From: Methylomicrobium lacus LW14
GTDB lineage: Bacteria > Pseudomonadota > Gammaproteobacteria > Methylococcales > Methylomonadaceae
DNA: 64,000 nucleotides
Direction of reading: 5' to 3'
Assembly (NCBI RefSeq): GCF_000527095.1
Contig: NZ_AZUN01000001.1
Span: 2,108,001-2,172,000 of the forward strand
Both the position numbers and the translations under genes were made by a program. Below are positions 8,604 through 17,926 of this stretch, in pieces. The stretch's first letter is position 1. Each line of letters opens with the position of its first letter. The notes below the pieces were generated by a model. It was not told the DNA's origin and ran no database searches. It saw nothing but the letters and a program-made list of their open reading frames with translations.

Positions 8604-10499
8604 TTAACGCATCGATTTGATCTTCGCGATGATGCCGACCGGGTCGAGGCCTTGGTGCGGGTATTGTTCCCACAAACCGCCGCAGCCTTCCTTGTGGGTG
8701 CCGATGTGCGCGAATTTCGGCGTGAAGCCGCGCTCCAACAGCCAGGAGCCGTAACGGCTGCCCAATCCGGTCTTACGGTTGAAGGATTCGACGACCAATA
8801 CCAGCGGCGACATGCCGACCTTGGCCAGCATGTCTTCGTCGAGCGCGTTCAGGGTCGGCTTGTTGATCAGGCCGACATCGATGCCCTCTTCCTTCAGGCG
8901 CTCGACCGCATCCAGCGCGCGGTACAAGGCTTCGCCGAAGCTGACGATGTAACCCTGGGTGCCTTCGCGGATCACTTCATCCTTGCCGGAGACGAATTTG
9001 TAATCGCCGCCGAAGCGCTCATTGCCGTTCTCGTCCAAAATAATCGGAGTCTTGGAACGGGTCGAGAAAATGAAGCGCAATCCCTCATCGTGGAAGACGC
9101 TTTCGACGCAGGCGCGCATTTGATTCGGATCGGCCGGGAAATACAGGTTGGTTGCATAAGCATCGTCCAGACCGTTGTCCGCGAAAAAGCTGTTCAGACC
9201 GAAATGGCAGGTGTTGTCCGCCATGTCGTCGATGCCGGAATGCGAATAATGGCTCAGTACGTTCGAGTTGTTCAGACGCGCCATCGTGATTTCGGAAATG
9301 TTCATTTCCAAAAACGCGCTGAAGGTGCCGAAAATGCCCTGCTTGCCCTTTTCCATACCGAAACCGGCCGCCGCGGAGAAGTTGCCGCGTTCCATGATGC
9401 CGGAGGAAATGAAAATTTCAGGATAAGCGTTGTGAATCTTGACCAAACCGCAGGAGCCTTCGAGGTCGCTGTCGATCACGCGCACTTTTTCGACGCGTTC
9501 GGCTTCGCTCATCCGGCCCAAAACAGCTACTGCCGCATCGCCGAACACGTTACGGTTCGCATCCCATTTGTCGCTGGAGCCCTTGAAGGTATAGTCCTGC
9601 TTAGCCGGCTTCGCGTTTTTCAAATGATCCGCCGCCGCTTGATAGCCGCGCGCTTCGAGGTATTCGACCGCCAGTTTGACCGAAATTACGTCATGGCCGT
9701 GGTTTGAACCTTCGAGGCCCGGAATGCCTGGGCACATCGGACGGTGGTTGATCACCGCGACCGGGCCTTCGGTGTTGATCGCCTTAACGATGCGCGCGTA
9801 CAGATCGTCGATGTCTTCGCCATTGCCTTCCAATACGGTCAGACCGTGGCCGCGCAGGGTTTGCGCAGTCGAGCAGCCCTTCAGGTAATGCGACGGATGG
9901 CCGGCGATCGTCACGTCGTTGTCGTCGATCAGCAGTTTGACGTTCAGTCCCTGCGCCACGGACAAGCGCGCCGCTTCGGCGTCGTCGCCTTCCTGCTGCG
10001 AACCGTCGGAGCCCAGGCAGAAGACCGTTTTGCCGGGATTCGCCATCGCCACGCCGTTCACATACGGCCACATGTGGCCCAGACGGCCGGAGCTGAATTT
10101 GACGCCGGGGGTAAAGCCCAGTTCGGGGTGACCCGGCAGGTGCGAATGCGCTTCGCGGTACAGCATCAATTGTTCGGCCGGCAGGTCGCCGCTCAATGCC
10201 GCCATCAGATATTGCGTGCCGACCCGGTGGCCGGCTTCGTCGAAAAAGATTGGAACGAAGTCGTCGGAACCGCGGAACAGCGCGTCCATGATCATCACTT
10301 CGGGAACGGTGTCGTACGGACCGCCGGTATGGCCGCCCACGCCGCGCGCGGCGCCGGTTGCGGTAAAGAAGATGATCGCGTCGCGGCAAAGCTGAATGTT
10401 CGCTTTCAGGGCCGCTTTTTGCTCCGGCGACAAGGTCGGGCTGCCTGCATCCAGCGAGATGCGGTTATAGGCGCCCAGATCGATCGGGAATTGTGCCAT
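8604..10499 (-). CDS. Transketolase-like thiamine-diphosphate enzyme
   Basis: 631 aa. The N-terminal half is the transketolase pyrophosphate-binding domain, with the ThDP/metal motif running from LGSDGSQQEGDDAE to DDNDVTIAGHPS. The middle pyrimidine domain contains MERGNFSAAAGFGMEKG, and a C-terminal transketolase domain follows (NRKTGLGSRYGSWLLERG). In the cell this family moves two-carbon ketol units between sugar phosphates, as in the pentose or ribulose-monophosphate cycles. The sequence differs from canonical TktA in several blocks (VGGHTGGPYDTVPEVMIMDA), so the donor and acceptor are uncertain. A GGAG ribosome site precedes ATG 10499. The gene is transcribed away from aas and ends in a strong terminator. 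Confidence 0.8.
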   Translation of the reverse strand: MAQFPIDLGAYNRISLDAGSPTLSPEQKAALKANIQLCRDAIIFFTATGAARGVGGHTGGPYDTVPEVMIMDALFRGSDDFVPIFFDEAGHRVGTQYLMAALSGDLPAEQLMLYREAHSHLPGHPELGFTPGVKFSSGRLGHMWPYVNGVAMANPGKTVFCLGSDGSQQEGDDAEAARLSVAQGLNVKLLIDDNDVTIAGHPSHYLKGCSTAQTLRGHGLTVLEGNGEDIDDLYARIVKAINTEGPVAVINHRPMCPGIPGLEGSNHGHDVISVKLAVEYLEARGYQAAADHLKNAKPAKQDYTFKGSSDKWDANRNVFGDAAVAVLGRMSEAERVEKVRVIDSDLEGSCGLVKIHNAYPEIFISSGIMERGNFSAAAGFGMEKGKQGIFGTFSAFLEMNISEITMARLNNSNVLSHYSHSGIDDMADNTCHFGLNSFFADNGLDDAYATNLYFPADPNQMRACVESVFHDEGLRFIFSTRSKTPIILDENGNERFGGDYKFVSGKDEVIREGTQGYIVSFGEALYRALDAVERLKEEGIDVGLINKPTLNALDEDMLAKVGMSPLVLVVESFNRKTGLGSRYGSWLLERGFTPKFAHIGTHKEGCGGLWEQYPHQGLDPVGIIAKIKSMR

Positions 10500-10705
10500 G
10501 TTGTGTTCTCCAAATTGTTTTGTGTTTTTGTTATTGGGTGGTGTTAGCGCATATCCTTTGCTTTATGTGTGCCTCGGGTTATTTTAACCTAAAAAAATCG
10601 CACCGCCGCTTAATTTTGCTGCAAACTGGCGCCAATTGCGCGCATGCATCAAGCTAGGCCGGCCGCGGCATAGAATTAGACTTGACGGCAAAGCTCCCAC
10701 ATTAA

Positions 10706-10734
10706 TTGAACACTGTTTAATTATGCGCTATATT
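10706..10734 (+). promoter_or_regulatory. Sigma-70-type promoter for aas-lplT
   Basis: TTGAAC and TATATT are separated by exactly 17 bases, 56 bases upstream of the aas start codon. The -10 box matches consensus at five of six positions and the -35 box at four. This is the only good promoter-like arrangement noticed in the 290 bp between the divergent genes. Confidence 0.55.
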
Positions 10735-10789
10735 AATCTTCATTACGATGACTTTGATAGTTTGATAAGATGAAACGAGGAGGATTGCT

Positions 10790-13006
10790 ATGCTGAAACA
10801 ACTATTGCGTTTTACGGTAAAACTGATTCTTAAAGTACTGTACCGGGTCGAAATCCACGGCCTCGAAAATTACCATGCCGCCGGCAAACGGGCGTTGATT
10901 GTCGCCAATCACACATCGTTTCTCGACCCGATGCTGCTGTGGATTTTCTTGCCGGACGACATCACTTTCGCGATCAATACGCATATCTCGGAGCGCTGGT
11001 GGCTGAAGCCGTTTCTTGGCCTCTCGAAAGTATTCCGGATGGACCCGACCCACCCCCTGTCATTGAAAGACCTGACCCACCATTTGCAGCACGACACCAA
11101 AACGGTGATCTTTCCGGAAGGCCGCATCACGGTCACCGGCACCTTGATGAAGATTTACGACGGCACCGCGATGGTCGCGGACAAATCGCAGGCTGCGGTG
11201 CTGCCGATACGGATCGAAGGCGCCAAATATACGCATTTTTCACGGCTGCAAAACGTGGTGCGTCTGCGCTGGTTTCCGAAAATCACGATACAGATCCTGC
11301 CGCCGACCCGGATTCGGGCGCCCGAGGAGCTCAAAGGCAAGGCCCGACGGCAATACTGCGGCCATGTCTTGGCCGACATCATGACCGAAATGATGTTCGC
11401 GACCAGCCATTACCGGCAGACGATATTTTCCGCTCTGCTGAATGCGCGCCGGGTGCACGGCGGCAAGTTTGCGATCGCCGATGATATGGCGCGTAAACCG
11501 ATCAGTTACAACACGCTGATCACCCGCACGATCGCCTTGGGCAATCTGATCGCTCCTATCACCGAAACGAGCGAGCACGTCGGCGTGATGCTGCCGAACT
11601 CGACGAATACGCTCGCCGTGATACTGGGTCTGCAATTGCATCAGCGCATCCCCGCGATGCTGAACTTTTCGACCGGTTCGGCCAGCATGGTCTCGGCCTG
11701 CAAAATAGCCTTGGTCAAGACGGTGATCACTTCGCGCCAATTCATCGAAAAAGGCAAATTGGCCGAGGAAGCCGCGCATCTTTCCGAACACGTCAATCTG
11801 GTTTACCTGGAAGACCTGGCCAAGCAGATGACCCCGACCGACAAACTGAAGGCCCTGGTGCAGAGCCATACCACCGGCCTCTGGTACAAGTCCGACCACA
11901 TCGATCCCGACCACCCGGCCGTCGTGCTGTTTACCTCCGGTTCCGAAGGCACGCCGAAAGGCGTGGTGCTGTCGTATTCGAACATCCTGGCCAACCTGAA
12001 ACAGCTCGAAGCGGTGATCAATTTCAATCCGCAGGACGTGGTGCTGAACTTCCTGCCGATGTTCCATTCGTTCGGTTTCACGGTCGGCTCGATGCTGCCG
12101 GTGCTGAACGGCATGCAGGTGTTCTTCTATCCGACCCCGCTGCATTTCGCGGTGATTCCGGAAATCGCCTACGAAATCAAGGCGACGGTGATGTTCGGCA
12201 CCAACACCTTCTTGGCGGCCTACGGCAAGAAAGCCAATCCTTACGATTTTTACCGGATGCGCTATGTGGTCGCCGGCGCCGAAAAATTGCAGGAAAACAC
12301 CCGCGCGCTGTGGGCCGAAAAATTCGGCATCCGCATTCTCGAAGGCTACGGCGCGACCGAAACGACCCCGATCACCTCGGTCAACACACCGATGTGTTTC
12401 AAGGCCGGCAGCGTCGGCCGCTTCATGCCGAGCATGAAACATCAACTGGAGCCGATCCCCGGCATCCATGAAGGCGGCCAGCTGCATGTCAGCGGCCCGA
12501 ACATCATGAAAGGCTACCTGCTCGCGGCGAACCCCGGCAAACTGGTGCCGCCCGAATCGAAATACGGCAAGGGCTGGTACGACACCGGCGACATCGTCTC
12601 GGTCGATAACGAAGGCTATATCACGATCAAGGGCCGCAGCAAGCGCTTCGCGAAGGTCAGCGGCGAAATGGTGTCGTTGACTGCGGTCGAACAGCTCGCG
12701 ATCGAAGCCTGGCCGGAAGGCCACCATGCCGCGGTCAGCCTGCCCGATCCGAAAAAAGGAGAACAGGTGATCCTCCTGACCACGCACAAGGGCGCGACCC
12801 TGCATGATCTGGCCAAATCGGCGGTCGGCGTCGCCCAGATCAGCCTGCCGAGGAAGGTCATCGCAGTCGATGCGATACCGTTACTCGGGGCCGGCAAGAC
12901 CAATTATATCGCGGCGACCGAACTCGCGGCAGCAAAGGTTACGAATGCCGATTTGGGCCAAAGCCGGACTGAGGACGAACATCACTCCGATGCCCTGCAT
13001 CAATGA
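10790..13006 (+). CDS. aas: Bifunctional 2-acyl-glycerophosphoethanolamine acyltransferase / acyl-ACP synthetase
   Basis: 738 aa, close to E. coli Aas (719). Residues 1-200 form a PlsC acyltransferase domain with NHTSFLDPML (the HX4D motif, His41/Asp46) and FPEGRITVTG. From about residue 230 an AMP-forming acyl-activating domain follows, with LFTSGSEGTPKGVVLSYSN near residue 380, EGYGATETTP and the hinge region YDTGDIV...GRSKRFAKVSGE. Known role: reacylation of lysophosphatidylethanolamine at the inner membrane using acyl-ACP made by its own synthetase. Start codon ATG 10790 has a strong GAGGAGG site. The next gene, 21 bp away, is lplT, matching the functional pair in E. coli, where the gene order is reversed. 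Confidence 0.93.
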   Translation: MLKQLLRFTVKLILKVLYRVEIHGLENYHAAGKRALIVANHTSFLDPMLLWIFLPDDITFAINTHISERWWLKPFLGLSKVFRMDPTHPLSLKDLTHHLQHDTKTVIFPEGRITVTGTLMKIYDGTAMVADKSQAAVLPIRIEGAKYTHFSRLQNVVRLRWFPKITIQILPPTRIRAPEELKGKARRQYCGHVLADIMTEMMFATSHYRQTIFSALLNARRVHGGKFAIADDMARKPISYNTLITRTIALGNLIAPITETSEHVGVMLPNSTNTLAVILGLQLHQRIPAMLNFSTGSASMVSACKIALVKTVITSRQFIEKGKLAEEAAHLSEHVNLVYLEDLAKQMTPTDKLKALVQSHTTGLWYKSDHIDPDHPAVVLFTSGSEGTPKGVVLSYSNILANLKQLEAVINFNPQDVVLNFLPMFHSFGFTVGSMLPVLNGMQVFFYPTPLHFAVIPEIAYEIKATVMFGTNTFLAAYGKKANPYDFYRMRYVVAGAEKLQENTRALWAEKFGIRILEGYGATETTPITSVNTPMCFKAGSVGRFMPSMKHQLEPIPGIHEGGQLHVSGPNIMKGYLLAANPGKLVPPESKYGKGWYDTGDIVSVDNEGYITIKGRSKRFAKVSGEMVSLTAVEQLAIEAWPEGHHAAVSLPDPKKGEQVILLTTHKGATLHDLAKSAVGVAQISLPRKVIAVDAIPLLGAGKTNYIAATELAAAKVTNADLGQSRTEDEHHSDALHQ

Positions 13007-13027
13007 CATAGAAATCCAGGGTGGATA

Positions 13028-14206
13028 ATGAACAAACAAATCTATCCCCTACTAATCGCGCAATTCCTCTCCGCCTTCGCCGACAACGCGATTTTGTTTA
13101 CCGTGATCGCGATCATAATGAAGTCAGATCATGCGGCGAGCTGGTACGTGCCGGCCCTGCAAAGCTCGTTCCTGGTCGCCTTCGTGGTGTTGGCGCCCTG
13201 GGTCGGCGGCTTTGCCGATCATTATGCGAAGTCCAGGGTATTGATTGTGGCGAACCTGATCAAGGCCGTGGGCGCCGGCTTATTGTTCCTGCATGTCGAA
13301 CCGTTATTGGCCTATTGCATCGTCGGCGTCGGCGCGTCGATCTACGGCCCGGCCAAATACGGCATCCTGCCCGAACTCGCCGGACATCAGTTTCTGGTCA
13401 AGGCGAACAGTCTGATCGAGGGTTCGACGATCCTCGCGATCTTGATGGGCATGCAGATCGGCGCGAAGGTGGCTGATCATTCGACCGATCTGGCCTTGGC
13501 CGGCACGATCGTGTTGTTCATCGTTTCGGCCCTGGTCACGCTGCTGCTGCCGACCCAGGCGGCCAACCCTCCTGCCACCGGTTCGAAAATCCTCGAATTC
13601 GGCCGGCAGATGGGCCAGTTCTTTACGACGCCGCGCTCGCGTTTTTCGATGCTCGGTGCATCCCTGTTCTGGGCCACCGCGGCGACCTTGCGCGTGTTGA
13701 TCGTGGCCTGGGCGCCGGTCGTGCTGGCGCTGAACAACGCGACCGAAATTGCCGAACTGACGCTGTTTCTCGCGGTCGGCATCATCGCGGGATCGGCGCT
13801 GGTGCCGCGCATGATTCCGCTCGAACATCTGCGCCGCGCGCGTCTGCCGGCTTATCTGATGGGGCTGTTCATCATCGGGCTTAGCTTTGCCGACAGCCTG
13901 TGGCCGGCGCGCGGCACGCTATTTTTTGTCGGCATGATGGGCGGCATGTTCATCGTGCCGGTCAATGCGGCGCTCCAGGAACTCGGCCAGCTCAGCATCG
14001 GCAGCGGTGCGGCGGTCGCCTTGCAGGGCTTTTTTCAAAATCTGACGATGCTGCTCGCGGTCGGCGGCTATACCGTTGCCGCCTCGCAAAATGCCGATCC
14101 GGGGATTGCGATCCTGGTGCTGGGCGGCCTGGTGTTTGCGGCCACCTTCCTGGTCTCCTGGCATCTGCCCGATAACACCATGAACCCGTTCAAAAACCGC
14201 CGTTAG
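13028..14206 (+). CDS. lplT: Lysophospholipid transporter LplT (MFS)
   Basis: 392 aa (E. coli LplT is 397) with about 12 hydrophobic segments of the major facilitator fold and the short N-terminus typical of LplT (IYPLLIAQFLSAFADNAILF). The GGFADHYAKSRVL loop matches the MFS loop 2-3 signature. LplT flips lysophospholipids to the inner leaflet, where Aas reacylates them. Direct linkage to aas (21 bp gap, same strand) strongly supports the assignment. Its 3' end overlaps the convergent UMF1-family gene by 17 bp. Confidence 0.92.
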   Translation: MNKQIYPLLIAQFLSAFADNAILFTVIAIIMKSDHAASWYVPALQSSFLVAFVVLAPWVGGFADHYAKSRVLIVANLIKAVGAGLLFLHVEPLLAYCIVGVGASIYGPAKYGILPELAGHQFLVKANSLIEGSTILAILMGMQIGAKVADHSTDLALAGTIVLFIVSALVTLLLPTQAANPPATGSKILEFGRQMGQFFTTPRSRFSMLGASLFWATAATLRVLIVAWAPVVLALNNATEIAELTLFLAVGIIAGSALVPRMIPLEHLRRARLPAYLMGLFIIGLSFADSLWPARGTLFFVGMMGGMFIVPVNAALQELGQLSIGSGAAVALQGFFQNLTMLLAVGGYTVAASQNADPGIAILVLGGLVFAATFLVSWHLPDNTMNPFKNRR

Positions 14207-15530
14207 ACATAGAATGGTTTGCCGCCGCCCTGCCCCGGTCTTCGTCGACCTTGAACAACAGCAGCAAGCCGAGCACAAAAAAGGCCAATGTCGACAACAG
14301 CGACAGGCGGTGGTTACCGCCGCTCCAGTAATTGATCAGGCCGTAACTCAACGGCCCGACGATCACCGAAAGCCGGTTGACCAGTCCCCACAAGCCCAGG
14401 AACTCGCCGGCCCGCTCGGCCGGTGAAAACTTGCTGACCAAGGCGCGGCCGACCGCCTGACTCGAACCCATCGCGACCCCGATCACATTGCCGACGATCC
14501 ACATGTCCTCCCGCGTCTCGGCAAAATAAGCGCCGATCAGCGCGGCAATCCAGATCACTAATGTGATCGCGAGGGTCGTAGACGAACCGATCCGGTCCTG
14601 CAATTGCCCGCAAAGCAGCGCTCCGACCGCAGCAGTCACATTGATCACCATGACCAAAACGATCAACGAATGGGTATCGAAACCCATCACTTGCTGCGCA
14701 TAAATCGCCGCCAGCACGATCACCGCGCTGACGCCGGACTGATAAACCGCCATGGTGATCAAAAACCAGATCAGATCGCGAAAGCGCCGGGCTTCCTGGA
14801 GGGTATGCCGCAAACGGCCGAAACTTGCCGCAAACAAGGCCCAGCCCAAAGGGACAGATGACGGTATGGCGCGCTCCTTGAGCCAGAGAAACGTCGGCAT
14901 GGCGGCCAGCGCAAAAATGGCGGCGGTAATCAACAACGTACCCGGCACCGCTTCGGCTTCGGTCATACCTTGATGCTTCGCCCAGGTGATATAGCCGAGG
15001 CAGAACAGCAGAGTCAAAAGCCCGCCAACATAGCCGAGCCCCCAGCCATACCCCGACAGCCGTCCCATCTTCTCTTCGGTCACCAGTTCCGGCAAAAACG
15101 CCGCGACCAGATTTTCGCCATACGCAAACATCACCGACGACAGCATCACCAGCACCATGCCAAGGGGGTAATCGCCGGGACCGACCAGGGCCAATAACGC
15201 GGTCATCAAAATACAGCCAATCGATGACAACAGCAGCAAGCGTTTCTTGCAGGCCCTGACATCCGCAAGCGCCCCGACCAGTGGGGCGCTGAGCATCACG
15301 ATAAAATTCGCGAAACCGACCGACAGCGACCAGAGCAAAGTCGCCAATCCCGGCGAGACACCCGCTGCGCCGCCCGCGACCACGGCGACAAAATAGGTGC
15401 TGAAAATCGTCGTCTGCACGACGGTCACGTATCCCGAATTCGCAAAATCGTAGAAAGCCCACGCAATTAATTCCCGGCGGCCGGCATGGCCGATCGCGTG
15501 ATTATCTTGGTCTGAAAATTGTTCGTGCAT
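14190..15530 (-). CDS. MFS transporter of the UMF1/Atg22 family
   Basis: 446 aa polytopic membrane protein with about 12 hydrophobic helices. The opening RELIAWAFYDFANSGYVTVV is the hallmark of the Atg22-like/UMF1 family, related to yeast vacuolar amino-acid effluxers. Bacterial members are mostly uncharacterised exporters or permeases; the substrate is not predictable. The gene is convergent with lplT (17 bp overlap) and starts at ATG 15530. Nothing links it functionally to phospholipid recycling except position. Confidence 0.85.
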   Translation of the reverse strand: MHEQFSDQDNHAIGHAGRRELIAWAFYDFANSGYVTVVQTTIFSTYFVAVVAGGAAGVSPGLATLLWSLSVGFANFIVMLSAPLVGALADVRACKKRLLLLSSIGCILMTALLALVGPGDYPLGMVLVMLSSVMFAYGENLVAAFLPELVTEEKMGRLSGYGWGLGYVGGLLTLLFCLGYITWAKHQGMTEAEAVPGTLLITAAIFALAAMPTFLWLKERAIPSSVPLGWALFAASFGRLRHTLQEARRFRDLIWFLITMAVYQSGVSAVIVLAAIYAQQVMGFDTHSLIVLVMVINVTAAVGALLCGQLQDRIGSSTTLAITLVIWIAALIGAYFAETREDMWIVGNVIGVAMGSSQAVGRALVSKFSPAERAGEFLGLWGLVNRLSVIVGPLSYGLINYWSGGNHRLSLLSTLAFFVLGLLLLFKVDEDRGRAAANHSMSNGGF

Positions 15531-15634
15531 GCGGATGATCCCTGAATAAAAAGCGTTATCAGGGATATTATCCGCCTTTAGGCCTCAACTTTGAAATCCT
15601 AAGCGTGGAGGGACGAGTCCAGCGCCACGCCCCT

Positions 15635-16948
15635 TTAATTCAAATCGAAAGTGAATGGCATCCTGTATTCAAGACTCACGTCGGGCGCGTCATTAGTCGT
15701 GCCTATCGATAAAGATAAGTTGTGCGTGGATTTTTTGGAATACTTGTAGGAGTAGCCGACCAGGAGTTGTCCGATATCCAGGGTACTGCCTGTAATGGTA
15801 TTTCCATCCAGATCGGAGTCAAAAACATGCCTGTGTTGGTAACCTAAACTAAATGACGACCGTTCATTAATGCCAAATCCCAAGCCAAAGCTTAAACCTA
15901 TGGTATCCCCCGGATCGAATTTACCCGCATTGGTACTGGTTTCGGCGTTGTAGTTGTAACTTATATTTCCGTAAAATACCGCCGGATCCGTCGGATAGAG
16001 CGCGGTAATGCTGGGTTGAACGCTGAAGTAGCCGGCGCCTGTCGGCATTTCTGCCGGAAATGAAAAACCTGGAATCCCGACGGCTTGAACTAATGGAATG
16101 TCGAATGGGCTTTTTCCAGTGGGTGCCGTCGCAAGCAAGTTGGCGATAAAGATCGGCAAGCCATCGGACCCGCTGTTAAGCTGATAGCGGCCGGCAAATT
16201 GAAGATCGCCAATATCGCTTCCGTCCGTGTTGAACGCTTTATCAATGGCGGCTTGTTCCAGTAATGGCCGTGCGCGTTGTTCTTGAGTGCGGTAGACATA
16301 AGGCGCTCTGAATTCAAGCTCCAAACGATCCGTGAGACCATAGCGAAAGCCCAGAAAACCCATCAAGGTATGCTGTTTAATCTGGCGAACATCAATCAGG
16401 CCAATGGCAATAGCCGGAAGAAACGTATAGGCATCTAGGAATACCCGGTTATTATCGTAGTAGCTATAAAACAGTGACGGCTCAACAACCAAATTGTTTT
16501 TTCTGGTCAACACGCCGCCAACCGTTTGACTGACTCTGGGAATTTCGGGCGGCCTAGGTTTTTTGGTTTCCGGCGGTGGCTGACCCACAGGCCGGGATGG
16601 AAGCCGATCAGGCAATGCTGACTGTGCATTAGTATTTCTTGCCGCAACGACTTGAGGCCCATTTGCTGCTTGTTTTACAGGGGGCTGATTCTGTACGGTC
16701 TGATTAGCCAAAGCATCCAGCCGCAATTTCATTTGCTCCAGTTGTTTGCCTTGCTCGACAATAATCTGCCGTTGTCTTACAAATTCCTTTTGCTGCTCGG
16801 CAATCAGTTTTTTATATTGCGCCAAGTCGTCATTTTGCGCGCCGGCTTCCGCATAGCTCCTGTTCACAAAAAAAAACAGCAGATAAAAAATAACTCCCTT
16901 AATAGCTCTTCGTAGAAGAAAATCACTGCTTACGAATTTAATCTTCAT
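15635..16948 (-). CDS. FapF-like outer-membrane beta-barrel with N-terminal coiled coil
   Basis: 437 aa. A signal segment (residues 12-33) is followed by a heptad-rich coiled coil at about 40-85 (DLAQYKKLIAEQQKEFVRQR and EQGKQLEQMKLRLDAL). A Pro-rich linker follows (about 110-140). From about 145 to the end runs an alternating, aromatic-rich beta-barrel (NNLVVEPSLFYSYYDNNRVF, GFRYGLTDRLELEFRAPYVY, VSLEYRMPFTF). This layout is the known one for FapF, the trimeric gated pore that exports functional amyloid in Pseudomonas. It is the last gene of a minus-strand cluster containing a C39 peptidase and repeat-rich secreted proteins, the same position fapF has in fapABCDEF. Assignment is by architecture and context; sequence identity could not be measured. 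Confidence 0.72.
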   Translation of the reverse strand: MKIKFVSSDFLLRRAIKGVIFYLLFFFVNRSYAEAGAQNDDLAQYKKLIAEQQKEFVRQRQIIVEQGKQLEQMKLRLDALANQTVQNQPPVKQAANGPQVVAARNTNAQSALPDRLPSRPVGQPPPETKKPRPPEIPRVSQTVGGVLTRKNNLVVEPSLFYSYYDNNRVFLDAYTFLPAIAIGLIDVRQIKQHTLMGFLGFRYGLTDRLELEFRAPYVYRTQEQRARPLLEQAAIDKAFNTDGSDIGDLQFAGRYQLNSGSDGLPIFIANLLATAPTGKSPFDIPLVQAVGIPGFSFPAEMPTGAGYFSVQPSITALYPTDPAVFYGNISYNYNAETSTNAGKFDPGDTIGLSFGLGFGINERSSFSLGYQHRHVFDSDLDGNTITGSTLDIGQLLVGYSYKYSKKSTHNLSLSIGTTNDAPDVSLEYRMPFTFDLN

Positions 16949-17423
16949 ACTATTTATTCCATTTTTGATATTAAAAAATAAAAATTAAATTACCAACTAT
17001 TTCACTCGGACTTGAATTTTGTGATTGCAGTTATTTTAATAAAACCTTAAGGTAAAATTATATATCAAGCCCATTTTGTTTTGCAATAAAAGCCTATTGA
17101 TGTCGTAATTTTCTAGAGAAAAAAACAAGGCGATAGTGAATTGACAAAAGCCAGTACCATCCTGTTTGTGTCAACTTGGTTGTAAGGCATGAGGCGTTAG
17201 CGGTTAAAATGATGGGCGCTTCTCGTTTTCATCGCCGTGCATCATGTCAAATTGTATTGTGCTTTAACATTATTTTCCGCTTCGGATCTACTAAAGCCCC
17301 GTACCCTTACGGCATCACGAGCGCTGGCCAGGTTGAAGCGTAGTTAAACCCCAAATTGTGATGTGGGAAAGAACTCCGTTTCCGCCCCCCTCGCTCTAAA
17401 TATAATGAGCCCCCTGGGTTGCC
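16949..17423. other. 475 bp gap before the FapF-like gene
   Basis: No convincing reading frame is present. The part nearest the barrel gene is very AT-rich (A/T runs at 16960-17110). It could hold a promoter that would let the pore gene be expressed separately from the upstream secreted proteins, but no clear -35/-10 pair with correct spacing was found. A GGAA ribosome site precedes ATG 16948. Confidence 0.4.
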
Positions 17424-17909
17424 TTACATGCCAGGCAAGACCAAATTATTAACAATAGCCCCGCCATTGTTTAAATTAAAATCCCTAACGTTGCTCACCG
17501 TTAAATTAAGTTGAGTCAGAGCACTGATAGTTTGATTATCCAGGTTGTTCTGGATAACGGTACCCAGTCCTGACATGCTCAAGCCAGGATTTTGGATAAT
17601 GTTGCCATTCTGAATCAATGCCACATTGCCCGGTAACTCGAAAAAAGATGAAGACACTACAGCGCCATTCAACGATATGATTCTTTCCAGACTAAAATCG
17701 ATAGTGATTCCGTTTGGCAGTACAAACCCGCCTCTTAACTGATCCAGTTCGCTGTCGGAAGCGCGCTCCCAGTGCTCAAACGGGTGGTCTGCAAGAGTTG
17801 GCGTTGCATCCGCAAACACTTGACTCGCCATGCCGGCAAGGCCCCAGACCATTATCCGACAAACCGTCCTTATGAATTTATAACAGCCGCTAGATTTATT
17901 TACATTCAT
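17424..17909 (-). CDS. Small secreted protein with double-glycine motif (possible C39 substrate or FapE-like factor)
   Basis: 161 aa from ATG 17909, which has a GAGG site 10 bases upstream. An ATG at 17927 and a TTG at 17930 would overlap the stop of the peptidase gene. A Sec signal ends at about VFA-33. Residues 50-62 read ASDSELDQLRGGF, a near-perfect match to the ELxxxxGG leader consensus cut by C39 peptidases. After it come ITIDFSLERIISLNGAVV and an Asn/Gln-rich C-terminal half with the motif GLGTVIQN (about 115-121). Known biology: double-Gly leaders are removed by C39 peptidases. Inference: this is processed by the neighbouring peptidase and takes part in amyloid assembly. No named family was recognised. 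Confidence 0.7.
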   Translation of the reverse strand: MNVNKSSGCYKFIRTVCRIMVWGLAGMASQVFADATPTLADHPFEHWERASDSELDQLRGGFVLPNGITIDFSLERIISLNGAVVSSSFFELPGNVALIQNGNIIQNPGLSMSGLGTVIQNNLDNQTISALTQLNLTVSNVRDFNLNNGGAIVNNLVLPGM

Positions 17910-17926
17910 GTCAAATACGCCTCGCA

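Noticed and set aside
11240..12805. A 521-codon minus-strand frame
   Set aside because: It is antisense to aas, His/Arg-rich and without domain motifs; a shadow of GC-rich coding DNA.
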